In this document: piece after piece, positions 18,739-28,124 of the stretch | Position numbering within the stretch: position 1 is the first letter of the stretch | Layout of the letters: the number at the start of each line of letters is the position of its first letter | DNA from: Microbulbifer sp. A4B17 | GTDB taxonomy: Bacteria > Pseudomonadota > Gammaproteobacteria > Pseudomonadales > Cellvibrionaceae | NCBI RefSeq assembly: GCF_003076275.1 | Contig: NZ_CP029064.1 | Coordinates: forward strand, 186,001-250,000 | Reading direction: 5' to 3' | Length of the DNA stretch: 64,000 bases | The notes under the pieces: model-generated | What the model saw: only the letters and a program-made list of their open reading frames with translations | The model's database searches: none | What the model was told of the DNA's origin: nothing | Translations under genes and position numbers: made by a program

Positions 18739-21700
18739 ATACACGGAAGTTGAGCAGCCGTTTCTACAGCAGCTTGAAGGGCTGAAGTGGTCTTGTATCG
18801 ACCAGGGTCAGGAAGTCCCCCAAGAGCCTAGGAATAGCCTTCGTCAAAACTTTCGCCAGTGGATTCTACCCGAAGTCTTCAATACCGCCGTATCCAGTAT
18901 TAATAAAACTAATACCGGAGAAGAATGGCTGAGTAAGAAGCAGCTACATGACCTTCATGACCAGATCTCTCGCCAGCCGAATCGAACCTTGCTGGAAGCC
19001 AACGAAGCTATCCAAAAGCTGTTCTTTAAAGCACAAGTTGATGTTAATGAAGTGACCAGCGAGCAAGACCCGGTAGTTAAACTGATAGATTTCGCAAACC
19101 CAGAAAACAATACCTTTCATGCCATCAATCAGTTCCGCATCGATACGCCGGGCTGCGTAAAGCAATTTATCATTCCAGATATTGTGCTGTTTATTAATGG
19201 CATTCCATTGATTGTTGTGGAATGCAAAAAAGGCGGGCCTAATTGTGCCAACCCAATGCCCGAAGCCTTTGAGCAATTACAACGCTATATGAACCAGCGT
19301 AAGGCCACCCAACAGCAAGGTTTAAAGGAAGGCGAACCGAAATTATTCCACACCTCAATGATGCTGATTCGCACCTGCGGTTTAGAGGCTGATTACGGCA
19401 CCTTCACCTCGGGCATTGAGCACTTTTTCCCCTGGAAAACCCAGTGGCCCGCTGATGATACCACTGCGGAGGGAATGACACAGCAAGAGCAGTTGATTAA
19501 CGGCATGCTCAACAAGACCAATCTGTTAAGCATCCTGCGCAGCTCCACCGTATTTATGGATACCGATGGCGGCCCTCGCATTAAGGTCGTTTGTCGTTAC
19601 CAGCAATTTCGCGCCGCCAATAAGATTATTGAGCGCTTGCGTAGCGGTGAAACAGCTGCTGAAAAAAGCGGCGTGGTTTGGCATACACAGGGCTCCGGCA
19701 AGAGCTTGACCATGGTGTTTGTAGCACGCATGTTACGCGCCTCCAAAGACTTAAACGATCACAAGATTTTGCTCGTTAATGATCGGGTAGATCTGGAAGA
19801 TCAGCTTGCTGAAACCGCGACTATTATTGGCGGCCGGGTTAACACCATAGAAAGCACCCAGACTCTGCGCCGTGATCTAGCGACTGATAGCTCTGACATC
19901 AATATGGTGATGGTGCATAAGTTTCAGCAACGGGAAGAAAACCTCCCCCTCAAAGTCGCTGAAGCACTGGGAACCTATCAGGCAATGCCGTCGGGTCAAA
20001 CCTTTGGTGTAGTAAACGACTCCGCCCGTATTGTGCTCATGATCGACGAAGCCCATCGCACACAAGGCTCTGATCTCGGTGATAACATTTTTGAAGCTTT
20101 CCCAAACGCAGCGCGTATTGCCTTTACAGGCACACCATTAATTACTGAGCGTCATGGCGAAAAGAAAACTCATAAGCGCTTCGGTGAGTATATAGATACT
20201 TACCGACTGATGGATGCGGTTAATGACGGCGCCACCCTGCAAATTCTCTATGAAGGCCGCACCGCAGACTCCGCCCTAAACGACAAACACGGCTTTGAAA
20301 CCGAGTTTGAAAACCTCTTTAAAGAGCGCTCAGACGAAGAACTGCTAGCCATCAAGAAAAAATATGGCGCCACGGGCGATATTCTTGAGGCCGAAGAACG
20401 TATTAAGGCCATAGCCAAGGATATGGTCAATCATTACCTGGAGCATATATTCCCTAATGGCTTTAAGGCCCAGGTGGTCTGCCATTCTAAGTTAGCGGCA
20501 GTACGTTATCAAAAAGCTATAATGGATGAACTGCAAAGCCAGGTTGAAACATTAAAGGCAGAAAATGAACCCGACTTAGAACTCATCGATAAAATCAATT
20601 TTCTAAAAGCCGCTGTAGTGGTATCCGGCGATGGCACCAATGAAGCGGCATATATCACTGAATCCCGTAAACAGGCCAGGGCCTGGAATGCGGTCGATAA
20701 CTTTTGTAGATCTTTTGATTATGACGACCCAGACAAGGCCTATACCGGCATCGCATTTTTAGTAGTCTGCGATATGTTGCTCACCGGCTTTGATGCCCCA
20801 ATCGAGCAAGTGATGTACATCGACAAAAAGATTAAAGAACACACCCTGCTGCAAGCCATAGCACGTACTAACCGTATCAAAAAAGGCAAAAAACGGGGCT
20901 ATATTGTTGACTATATTGGCTTAACGGAAAACCTAACCGAAGCGCTGACCCTGTACGCAGCCGCTGACGAGCAACAGGAGTTGGCACAAGGCCTTAAAAG
21001 CATTACCTCAGAAATGCCGGTACTGGAGGAGCGCTATCAACGTCTATTACAGCTGTTTGCCGACAACAAAATTCATCAAGTCGAAAATTTCGTTCAAGGC
21101 AGCTTATCCGATATTGAAGCCGATGCCGCTGTGGTACATGAGGCCGTGAAATTACTTAAAGACGAAAAGATCCGCGCTGATTTTGATGTTTATCTAAAAA
21201 AATTTCTGATGAGCATGGATATTATCCTTCCTCATCAAGCCGCCCATCCTTACCGAATTCCAGCCAAGCGATTCGGCTATATACTCCGCGTTGCCAAAGA
21301 GCGTTATAAAGACAACAGCCTGAGCCTCGGTGATGCTGGTGAAAAGATTAAGGGACTAATCAACGAGCATCTAATCAACCTGGGTATTAATCCTAAAGTT
21401 GCTCCAGTTGAACTGCTTGCCGATGATTTTATTGAAAACCTCAACAAGCATGCGGGGAGTAATGCCGAGGCAAAAGCCAGTGAAATGGAGCATGCTATTA
21501 GAAAGCACTGCACCGTTCACAACGATGAAGATCCTGCTTTTTATAAAAACCTATCAGAAAAAGTCGAAAATCTTATTGACCAACACCAGAATGACTGGGA
21601 GAAGCTCGCTGAGGAGCTTGAAAAATTAAGAAGCGAAGCGCTTACAGGGCGTAAAACTGGCGAGGAAGGGATGAGTAAGGAGGCTACAACCTTCTATGAA

Positions 21701-21994
21701 CATATCGCCAATGAAGCCTTTGATGATGGAAAAGTACCTGCTGAAGCTAAAGAAAAAATGAAGGCTCTAATGGAATCGATAGTTGATACTTTGCAATATA
21801 GTATTGGCAGTATCGATTTTTGGAATAATGCTGACAAACAAAAAAAAACCCGCAGTAAAGTAAAAACTGCTCTAACCTTAACAGGTATTGCAGAGCTTAA
21901 GAAGAATAGAGAACGCGTTGCTATTGAAGTTATGAAGCTGGCAAAAAATCGTCATGATGAGCTCATTAAAGGCATGAGAGCAGGTAAGGTATGA
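18731..21994 (+). CDS. hsdR: Type I restriction enzyme subunit HsdR
   Basis: Restriction and translocation subunit of 1087 residues. The N-terminal nuclease domain has a PD-(D/E)XK signature (PD at 149-150, ECK at 164-166). The SF2 motor has Walker A TQGSGKS (319-325), DEAH (439-442), TGTPL and the later motif LLQAIARTNR. A long helical C-terminus probably contacts the methylase core. All catalytic motifs look intact, so the system is likely active. The ATG at 18731 overlaps hsdS, and the stop overlaps the metallopeptidase start in ATGA. Confidence 0.95.
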   Translation: MSEYTEVEQPFLQQLEGLKWSCIDQGQEVPQEPRNSLRQNFRQWILPEVFNTAVSSINKTNTGEEWLSKKQLHDLHDQISRQPNRTLLEANEAIQKLFFKAQVDVNEVTSEQDPVVKLIDFANPENNTFHAINQFRIDTPGCVKQFIIPDIVLFINGIPLIVVECKKGGPNCANPMPEAFEQLQRYMNQRKATQQQGLKEGEPKLFHTSMMLIRTCGLEADYGTFTSGIEHFFPWKTQWPADDTTAEGMTQQEQLINGMLNKTNLLSILRSSTVFMDTDGGPRIKVVCRYQQFRAANKIIERLRSGETAAEKSGVVWHTQGSGKSLTMVFVARMLRASKDLNDHKILLVNDRVDLEDQLAETATIIGGRVNTIESTQTLRRDLATDSSDINMVMVHKFQQREENLPLKVAEALGTYQAMPSGQTFGVVNDSARIVLMIDEAHRTQGSDLGDNIFEAFPNAARIAFTGTPLITERHGEKKTHKRFGEYIDTYRLMDAVNDGATLQILYEGRTADSALNDKHGFETEFENLFKERSDEELLAIKKKYGATGDILEAEERIKAIAKDMVNHYLEHIFPNGFKAQVVCHSKLAAVRYQKAIMDELQSQVETLKAENEPDLELIDKINFLKAAVVVSGDGTNEAAYITESRKQARAWNAVDNFCRSFDYDDPDKAYTGIAFLVVCDMLLTGFDAPIEQVMYIDKKIKEHTLLQAIARTNRIKKGKKRGYIVDYIGLTENLTEALTLYAAADEQQELAQGLKSITSEMPVLEERYQRLLQLFADNKIHQVENFVQGSLSDIEADAAVVHEAVKLLKDEKIRADFDVYLKKFLMSMDIILPHQAAHPYRIPAKRFGYILRVAKERYKDNSLSLGDAGEKIKGLINEHLINLGINPKVAPVELLADDFIENLNKHAGSNAEAKASEMEHAIRKHCTVHNDEDPAFYKNLSEKVENLIDQHQNDWEKLAEELEKLRSEALTGRKTGEEGMSKEATTFYEHIANEAFDDGKVPAEAKEKMKALMESIVDTLQYSIGSIDFWNNADKQKKTRSKVKTALTLTGIAELKKNRERVAIEVMKLAKNRHDELIKGMRAGKV

Positions 21995-22701
21995 TGAATG
22001 CTAGAAGAGTCCGTGATATTGATTATCATCTGATGCCGGGTAGCAGCCGCTCTACTATAGACATAATAATAGAACGCAATGGCTCAATTATAGTACGCCC
22101 CCCTAAAAATTTTACTGAAGAACAAATCGACGCTGTTGTTGAAAGTAAACGAATGTGGATTTACCGCAATCTAGCCGAATGGCGGGACTTGAATGCTACA
22201 GCTGTCGTCCGTGAGTGGGTAAACGGCGAGACTTTTCTCTACCTGGGTAGGTCTTATCGACTCTCTCTTGTTTCTGATCAAATCTGTGACATTAAGCTGC
22301 ATGAAGGAAGATTTTGTCTAAATCGTACGCTTATCGATGTTGGAGGCATAGAAGCTGCCAAGCGAGCTTTCGAGCAGTACTACACGGTAAAAGGCATGAA
22401 GCGAATTCAAGATAGAGTGAAACTTTTTGCTCCAAAAGTAGGAGTTAGTCCAATTTCAGTAAGAGTGAAGGATTTGGGTTACCGCTGGGCTAGTTGTTCG
22501 AAAGCTAATGCTCTCTCTTTTCATTGGAAATGTATGATGGCTCCACTTAAGATAATTGACTACATAGTTGTTCATGAACTTTGTCATATTCATGTGAAAA
22601 ATCATTCAGATAGTTTTTGGAATGAGGTGGATAAAGTTATTCCAGACTATAAAACACGAAAAAATTGGCTTAAAAATAATGGGGCTAGTCTAGATCTATA
22701 A
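21991..22701 (+). CDS. YgjP-like zinc metallopeptidase (DUF45/M48) attached to the RM operon
   Basis: Protein of 236 residues with a zincin motif HELCHIHVKNH (His195, Glu196, His199) and a downstream His205 in NHSDSFW as probable third zinc ligand. The preceding YRWASCSKANALSFHW block is typical of the YgjP/DUF45 family. No signal peptide or membrane segment, so it is cytosolic. Such genes are repeatedly found beside type I RM operons, but their role is unknown to me; processing of an RM subunit or a damage response are possibilities. Overlap with hsdR (ATGA) shows it belongs to the operon. Confidence 0.85.
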   Translation: MMNARRVRDIDYHLMPGSSRSTIDIIIERNGSIIVRPPKNFTEEQIDAVVESKRMWIYRNLAEWRDLNATAVVREWVNGETFLYLGRSYRLSLVSDQICDIKLHEGRFCLNRTLIDVGGIEAAKRAFEQYYTVKGMKRIQDRVKLFAPKVGVSPISVRVKDLGYRWASCSKANALSFHWKCMMAPLKIIDYIVVHELCHIHVKNHSDSFWNEVDKVIPDYKTRKNWLKNNGASLDL

Positions 22702-22904
22702 TCAGTGTTTTAATTTTTCTGTTGCGTATTGCATGCGAATTGGTTGTTAATTTTTTATATATCTTCTTCAGTACATTCAAAATTACAAATTAATAATTCA
22801 TATTTACTTCCGTTTTACACTACTTAAGCTTTCTATTTGCCTTCCATGAGCTTAAGTATGCTTCGCTATTTTGGTTTCTTGTACTGTCTTAGCTCGATTA
22901 CGTA
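22702..22904. other. AT-rich downstream edge of the RM operon
   Basis: No gene seen. A 9-bp inverted repeat TACTTAAGC/GCTTAAGTA with a 20-nt loop at 22821-22858 is the only structure noticed and might end transcription of the operon. Confidence 0.4.
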
Positions 22905-23222
22905 CGAATCGAACCTGAGTTTGAATGAAGCCTGGGAGTTGGCCATATACAAAGAAGCCTGCATAAGCGGGGAGCGTGCGTGAGGATTAGCTTCGCCCTT
23001 TGGGCTCGCTGCTCTGCGGCAGCTATGCTGCCTCCGAGTCGAACCGGAGTTCGAACGAAGTCTGGGAGTTAGCCATATATATAGAGCCCCGCATAAGCGG
23101 GTAGTGCGCGCGAGGATTAGCTTCGCCCTTTGGGCTCGCTGCTCTGCGGCAGCTATGCTGCCTCCGAGTCGAACCTGAGTTCGAACGAAGCCTGGGAGTT
23201 AGCCATATACAAAGAAGCCCGC
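22905..23222. repeat. 130-bp tandem direct repeats next to tRNA-Arg
   Basis: Two full units and a partial third unit repeat with an exact 130-bp period (22905-23034, 23035-23164, 23165-23222). Shared blocks include GCCATATA... at 22942, 23072 and 23202, a CATAAGCGGG block, a long invariant GGATTAGCTTCGCCCTTTGG segment and TGGGAGTT. Unit 2 has most substitutions. Each unit carries a copy of one arm of the palindrome that flanks the tRNA. This suggests duplication of the tRNA trailer region during island insertion or slippage. Confidence 0.85.
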
Positions 23223-23243
23223 TTATGCGGGCTTCTTTGTATA

Positions 23244-23247
<4 letters not shown>
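23202..23247 (-). terminator. Perfect 21-bp palindrome overlapping the tRNA 3' end
   Basis: Arms at 23202-23222 and 23227-23247 are exact reverse complements with a 4-nt loop. On the tRNA strand the first arm begins with the discriminator base and encoded CCA, so the trailer folds directly from the tRNA end. It probably acts as terminator and processing signal, although no long U-tract follows. Confidence 0.6.
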
Positions 23248-23320
<73 letters not shown>

Positions 23321-23511
23321 TTTAATTGGCTATCTGTGCCAATGGGAGGCGGATTATACAGAAGCTGGGGGGCGGGTTAAAGGACATTCTGTTGGCTTAT
23401 ATAGTCTTTGGCAGGTGGCGGTGCAGTGCTTATAATGCGCGGCGTAGGAGTTTGCGACGATATTTTGAACGTTTGTGGGCCAACTCACTTCGGTCCTTTT
23501 GGGGGAATATG

Positions 23512-23937
23512 ATGAAGCGTATTTTGGGTATTGTGGCGGCACTGGCCGTCAGTGCGGCTGCGGCAGTGGCCCAGCAGTCTGTTGATGAAGAAATCGCAGA
23601 GCGAATTGCTCCGGCAGGTGAAACCTGCATGAAAGGTGAGGAGTGCGCGGCGGCGGTAGCGGCGGCTCCTGAGGCTGCCAGCACCGGTGGTGGTGCTCGC
23701 AGTGGTGAGGATATCTACAATGCCAGCTGCCAGACCTGCCACGCTGCAGGTGTTGCAGGTGCTCCTAAATTCGGTGATGCCGCAGCTTGGGCACCGCGAA
23801 TTGCCAAGGGCATGGATACCCTGTACACCAACGCAATTAACGGTATAGGCGCTATGCCTGCAAAAGGTCTATGTATGGACTGTAGCGACGATGAGATCAA
23901 AGCTGCTGTGAACTATATGACAGAGAACAGTAAGTAA
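23512..23937 (+). CDS. Cytochrome c5 family protein
   Basis: Small periplasmic class I cytochrome of 141 residues. It has a signal peptide (ILGIVAALAVSAAAAVAQ), one heme site CQTCH (Cys73, Cys76, His77) and an axial Met in GAMPAKG. The pair CMDC near the C-terminus forms the disulfide typical of c5. An extra CMKGEEC pair precedes an Ala-rich linker. GGGGG upstream serves the ATG at 23512 (23509 also possible). It likely carries electrons to terminal oxidases or denitrification enzymes. A homologue sits near rep in Pseudomonas too. Confidence 0.9.
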   Translation: MKRILGIVAALAVSAAAAVAQQSVDEEIAERIAPAGETCMKGEECAAAVAAAPEAASTGGGARSGEDIYNASCQTCHAAGVAGAPKFGDAAAWAPRIAKGMDTLYTNAINGIGAMPAKGLCMDCSDDEIKAAVNYMTENSK

Positions 23938-23953
23938 GCTGTTTCACTGTTGG

Positions 23954-23986
23954 AAAAAGGCTGCTCATTGAGCGGCCTTTTTTGTT
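23954..23986 (+). terminator. Terminator after cytochrome c5
   Basis: AAAGGCTGCTC and GAGCGGCCTTT form a hairpin with an ATT loop, followed by a T-run, 17 bp after the stop. Confidence 0.85.
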
Positions 23987-24028
23987 TTGGATAACTGCTT
24001 TTGCAGGTATGGCAATACTGGAAAATAT

Positions 24029-26062
24029 TTAATCAAACATACTCAACAACGACCCCAAGGTTTCCTCTCCCTTCGCCTGATTCTGCTCCGGTGTCGCCTT
24101 ACCAAATCCTTCCAACAACACATCCTCTTCCGGCAATTCGTCAATAAAGCGGCTGGGTGTGGTGTCCTGGGTTTCGCCGAACTGTTTGCGCTTGCCCGCC
24201 AGGGTCATGGTGAGGGTTCGCTGGGCGCGGGTAATGCCCACGTAGGTGAGGCGGCGCTCCTCTTCGATGTTGTCGTCTTCAATACTGTTGCGGTGGGGAA
24301 GTAAGTTCTCTTCCATACCGATCATAAACACGTGGGGGAACTCCAGGCCTTTGGCGGCGTGCAGGGTCATAAGGCTGACCTTATCGGTAGCTTCCTCTTC
24401 TTCCTGGCGCTCCAGCATATCCCGCAGGATCAGTTTGGAGATGGCCTGTTCCAGGCGGATATCCTGCTCCAACTCATCGTCCGTGCCCTCCATAATCTTG
24501 TTGAGGCTCTCCAGCAGCCAATACACATTTTCCATGCGCTTCTCGGCCACCTTCTCGCTGCTGGCGTTTTGTGAGAGCCAACCGGCGTAGTCGATATCTT
24601 CCAGCATTTCACGCAGGGCACCATTGGCGGTGGTATCGCGACAGTTGCGCTGTACCCCTTCGAGCCACAGGGCGAAGCGATTCAGGCGCTCGTAGCCCTG
24701 CTCGTTGATATGCTCCTTAAAGCCCAGTTCCGAGCAGGCTTTGAACATGGAAATCTCGCGGCCCTTGGCGTAGTTGCCCAAGGCTTCCAGGCTGCTGGTA
24801 CCTATTTGGCGACGCGGGGTATTGATAATGCGCAGGAATGCGTTGTCATCATCCGGATTCACCAACAGGCGCAGGTAGGCCATCACGTCCTTGATTTCAG
24901 CGCGGGCGAAGAAGGACGTGCCGCCGGACATCTGGTAGGGAACCTGATGTTCCTGCAGTTTCATTTCGATCAGGCGCGCCTGGTGGTTGCCGCGATAGAG
25001 CACGGCAAAATCCATAAACTTGCAGCCGCGACGGCTCTTTTGCAGAAAAATCTCGTTGGCGACCCGCTCCGCTTCCTCGTTTTCATTGGCCACCTTGAGC
25101 ACGCGGATCTCCTCACCCAGACCGCGATCGGACCACAATGCCTTGTCGAATTCGTGAGGATTGTGGGCGATCAGGTGGTTGGCCACTTTCAGGATGCGGC
25201 TGGTAGAGCGGTAATTCTGCTCCAGTTTGATCAGACGCAGATTGGGGAAGTCGGTCTTGAGCGCACTCATATTCTCCGGGCGCGCGCCGCGCCAGGCGTA
25301 GATAGACTGGTCATCATCTCCCACCACAGTGAGGCCGCCGCGTCCGCCCACCAGCAGTTTCACCAGCAGGTACTGGGAGTTGTTGGTGTCCTGATATTCG
25401 TCCACCAGCAGGTAGCGAATCTTCTTGCGCCAGCGTTGCAGCAACTCCAGATCTTTGTCGAACAGCTGCACCGGCAGCAGGATCAAGTCGTCGAAATCGA
25501 CGGCATTGTAGGCTTTAAGGGCTTCGCAGTAGCGATCGTAGGCGATAGCGATGGCCTGCTCACCGGGGCTCTGTGCCTGCTCCAGGGCGCGGCGCGGGGT
25601 GAGCATATCGTTCTTCCAGTTGGAGATCTGGTTCTGTACCCGATCCAACAGGTCTGTATCCAGGTCGCCATCCCTGAGCATCAACTCCTTGATCAGGGCG
25701 CGGGCGTCTTCCGCATCGAAGATGGAGAAGCCGGGCTTAAAGCCGGCGGCGCGGTATTCCTTTCGCAGGATATTCAGCCCAAGGTTGTGAAAGGTAGATA
25801 CGGTGAGGCCGTGACTCGCTTTGGAGCGCTTGCCATCTGGGCCCGCCAGCAGTTTGCTGACCCGCTCTTTCATCTCCCGTGCCGCCTTGTTGGTGAAGGT
25901 GAGGGCGGCGATATTGCGCGCGGCGTAGCCACACTGCTCGATCAGGTAGGCGATCTTGCGGGTAATTACGCTGGTCTTGCCGGAGCCGGCACCGGCCAGC
26001 ACCAGGCAGGGGCCATCGACATACTTCACGGCTTCGGATTGGCGGGGATTGAGCTGGGTCAT
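24029..26062 (-). CDS. rep: ATP-dependent DNA helicase Rep
   Basis: 3'-5' SF1A helicase of 677 residues (E. coli Rep is 673) that helps replication forks past protein blocks. Walker A GAGSGKT follows LVLAG near residue 25. The DEYQDTN Walker B, VVGDDDQSIYAWRGA (motif III) and LMTLHAAKGLEFPHVFMIG (motif V region) are all intact. The N-terminus MTQLNPRQSEAVKYVDGPC is Rep-like rather than UvrD-like. Confidence 0.96.
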   Translation of the reverse strand: MTQLNPRQSEAVKYVDGPCLVLAGAGSGKTSVITRKIAYLIEQCGYAARNIAALTFTNKAAREMKERVSKLLAGPDGKRSKASHGLTVSTFHNLGLNILRKEYRAAGFKPGFSIFDAEDARALIKELMLRDGDLDTDLLDRVQNQISNWKNDMLTPRRALEQAQSPGEQAIAIAYDRYCEALKAYNAVDFDDLILLPVQLFDKDLELLQRWRKKIRYLLVDEYQDTNNSQYLLVKLLVGGRGGLTVVGDDDQSIYAWRGARPENMSALKTDFPNLRLIKLEQNYRSTSRILKVANHLIAHNPHEFDKALWSDRGLGEEIRVLKVANENEEAERVANEIFLQKSRRGCKFMDFAVLYRGNHQARLIEMKLQEHQVPYQMSGGTSFFARAEIKDVMAYLRLLVNPDDDNAFLRIINTPRRQIGTSSLEALGNYAKGREISMFKACSELGFKEHINEQGYERLNRFALWLEGVQRNCRDTTANGALREMLEDIDYAGWLSQNASSEKVAEKRMENVYWLLESLNKIMEGTDDELEQDIRLEQAISKLILRDMLERQEEEEATDKVSLMTLHAAKGLEFPHVFMIGMEENLLPHRNSIEDDNIEEERRLTYVGITRAQRTLTMTLAGKRKQFGETQDTTPSRFIDELPEEDVLLEGFGKATPEQNQAKGEETLGSLLSMFD

Positions 26063-26215
26063 AGATGGGGCTGCATCTTCGCGTCGCGGAAAAGCGGGAG
26101 ATTCTAGCAGTCTTGGCTCGAATCATCCCAGTACCAGTGCGAACCACCGGCCACACGTATACTTTGCCCTTGGGATTGGCTATAACTGCGCCTTATTCCC
26201 TGCTTGTGTAACCCC

Positions 26216-26434
26216 ATGCAACAACCCATCGCCGGCTACCACCTGGATGAAGAGGATCACTGGGTGGCGGAGCTCGCCTGTGGCCATTTCCAACATGTAC
26301 GCCACAATCCTCCCTGGACCAACCGGCCCTGGGTGATCACTGAACAAGGGCGCGAGTCCATGCTGGGATTCCAGCTCAATTGCAAGAAATGCGATGAGGG
26401 TGCACTGCCCGATACGCTCGAAAAGGTTGTATAA
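26216..26434 (+). CDS. DUF3565-family small protein
   Basis: Seventy-two-residue conserved protein. The motif [16 protein letters not shown] and a C-terminal CKKC, with Cys/His pairs, suggest metal binding. It matches the DUF3565 family as I recall it; function unknown. ATG 26216 is preferred to an in-frame TTG 12 bp earlier. The yaiI-like gene starts 2 bp after its stop, so the two are co-transcribed. Confidence 0.75.
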   Translation: MQQPIAGYHLDEEDHWVAELACGHFQHVRHNPPWTNRPWVITEQGRESMLGFQLNCKKCDEGALPDTLEKVV

Positions 26435-26436
26435 CC

Positions 26437-26889
26437 ATGACAAAACTCTGGGTTGATGCCGACGCCTGTCCGGTCGCCATCAAGGAAATCCTGTTTCGCG
26501 CTGCTGAGCGCACAGCCACAGAACTGACACTGGTTGCTAACCAAGCGGTGCGGGTGCCGCCGTCGCGCTATATCCGCTCCGTGCAAGTGACAGCGGGTTT
26601 TGATGTGGCGGATAACGAGATAGTGCAGCGCTGTGAGTCGGGGGATCTGGTTATTACCAGCGATATCCCTCTGGCCGCAGAGGTGATCGACAAGGGTGCT
26701 GAAGCCCTTAATCCCCGTGGGGAGCGCTATACCAAAGCCAATATCCGCGCGCGTCTGAATATGCGGGACTTTATGGATACCCTGCGCTCCAGCGGCGTGC
26801 ATACCGGCGGACCGCCGGCTCTGAGCCAGGCGGACCGCAAGGCTTTCGCCGATCAGTTGGATCGGTGGCTGGCAAAGAGTCGCAAGTAA
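26437..26889 (+). CDS. YaiI/YqxD family protein (UPF0178, PIN-like)
   Basis: Protein of 150 residues of the UPF0178/DUF188 family. The N-terminal [15 protein letters not shown], the central [12 protein letters not shown] and the terminal blocks GVHTGGP and [12 protein letters not shown] are family hallmarks. The acidic residues resemble a PIN-like nuclease site, but no activity is established to my knowledge. It is the second gene of a small operon followed by a GNAT gene 17 bp later. Confidence 0.9.
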   Translation: MTKLWVDADACPVAIKEILFRAAERTATELTLVANQAVRVPPSRYIRSVQVTAGFDVADNEIVQRCESGDLVITSDIPLAAEVIDKGAEALNPRGERYTKANIRARLNMRDFMDTLRSSGVHTGGPPALSQADRKAFADQLDRWLAKSRK

Positions 26890-26906
26890 GTTTAAGGAGA
26901 ATTGCC

Positions 26907-27410
26907 ATGGAGAATTTAAGGCTGAAGCCAATGGAGGAGCGGCAATTCCCAACATTGATGTCCTGGCTGCCAGACAGGGAGCAGTGCCAGCAGTGGGGTG
27001 GTCCCGATTTCAGGTTCCCATTCGAGCAGAGATCTTTTTTGGAGGATTGTCGCTGGCCGGAGTTACCCAGCTATGCACTTCAGGACAGCAGTGGTGATGT
27101 ACTGGCTTTCGGCCAGTATTACCAACACCTGGGCCGCTGCCATCTGAGTCGCTTAATTGTCACTCCTAATCATCGTGGAGCCGGATTAGGGCGAGCCCTG
27201 GTAGCACTGCTTGCACAAACCGGTGCTATAGCCCTGGGTGCAACAGAGTGCTCTCTATTTGTTCTGCGTACTAATTTAGTGGCACGTAATCTTTACGAGA
27301 AGTTGGGGTTCGTGGGGGCTGCATATCCAGGGCAACGTGAATGGCTGGAGCAGTGTGATTTTATGATCGCACCGTCTAAAGCTTTCCTGCAGAAACAAAA
27401 AACGAAATAG
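26907..27410 (+). CDS. GNAT family N-acetyltransferase
   Basis: Cytosolic acetyl-CoA-dependent acetyltransferase, 167 residues. The acetyl-CoA loop is visible as LIVTPNHRGAGLGRALV, and the C-terminal NLVARNLYEKLGF motif is typical. AAGGAG lies 7 nt before the ATG at 26907. The substrate is unknown; the WLPDREQCQQWGGP beginning resembles ribosomal-protein or small-molecule acetylases. It is followed by another GNAT gene 10 bp later. Confidence 0.88.
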   Translation: MENLRLKPMEERQFPTLMSWLPDREQCQQWGGPDFRFPFEQRSFLEDCRWPELPSYALQDSSGDVLAFGQYYQHLGRCHLSRLIVTPNHRGAGLGRALVALLAQTGAIALGATECSLFVLRTNLVARNLYEKLGFVGAAYPGQREWLEQCDFMIAPSKAFLQKQKTK

Positions 27411-27420
27411 TTATTTTCCA

Positions 27421-27978
27421 ATGCCTGAATTAATACAACCCATTACCGAACGCTTGCAGCTGCGCCAGTGGCGAGAAGGAGATAAAGCCATATTTGCCGA
27501 AATGAATGCTGACTCTAGAGTGATGGAATTTTTCCCCTCACTGCTGACGCGGCAGGAGAGTGATGCCGGTGTTGATCGTATTACTGTGCATATTGAGAAG
27601 TACGGTTGGGGCTTTTGGGCATTGGAGTTGAGAGAGACCAAAGAATTTCTCGGATTCGTCGGTATAAAAAATGTGGCTGAAGATTTGCCCTTCTCACCGG
27701 CGGTAGAGATTGGCTGGCGCTTGGCTTTTCCCCACTGGGGAAAAGGCTATGCCAGTGAGGCTGCACAGGCATCTTTGGATGTAGCTTTTAATACCCTGAA
27801 TCTCAGCGAAGTCGTTTCTTTTACTGCGCTACAAAACCTTCGTTCCCAGCGGGTGATGGAGCGACTGGGTATGCGGCGGGATTCTCTCGTCTTTGAACAT
27901 CCACTAGTCCCCAGCGAAAGCCATCTGCAGCGGCACTGCCTTTATCGCTTAAGTGCTAATGATTGGAAAAAATCTTGA
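27421..27978 (+). CDS. GNAT family N-acetyltransferase (RimJ/RimL-like)
   Basis: Protein of 185 residues of the RimJ/RimL/SpeG-like GNAT subgroup. It starts ITERLQLRQWREGD and shows the acetyl-CoA loop EIGWRLAFPHWGKGYASEA and the C-terminal NLRSQRVMERLGM. It follows the previous GNAT gene by 10 bp but is not its close copy, so the pair is not a recent tandem duplication. Substrate unknown. Confidence 0.88.
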   Translation: MPELIQPITERLQLRQWREGDKAIFAEMNADSRVMEFFPSLLTRQESDAGVDRITVHIEKYGWGFWALELRETKEFLGFVGIKNVAEDLPFSPAVEIGWRLAFPHWGKGYASEAAQASLDVAFNTLNLSEVVSFTALQNLRSQRVMERLGMRRDSLVFEHPLVPSESHLQRHCLYRLSANDWKKS

Positions 27979-28124
27979 TGTGATTAGCTTCAGTTAGCTC
28001 GGGAACCATTACTTTTTCTTGGGTTCGGATAGGTGGGTGAATATGAGGTTCACCCCCTCTCCAACAATAACCAAGCAAATATAGCCCCGCCTTTAATTTT
28101 AGGTGAGGGCAGGGAGTTCTCGCT

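Noticed and set aside
22905..23222. Possible CRISPR array
   Set aside because: Repeats are 130 bp, contiguous and without unique spacers; no cas genes.
24710..26107. 465-codon plus-strand ORF
   Set aside because: It lies antisense to rep, whose helicase motifs are intact. The translation has no recognisable motif and is a mirror of a GC-biased gene.
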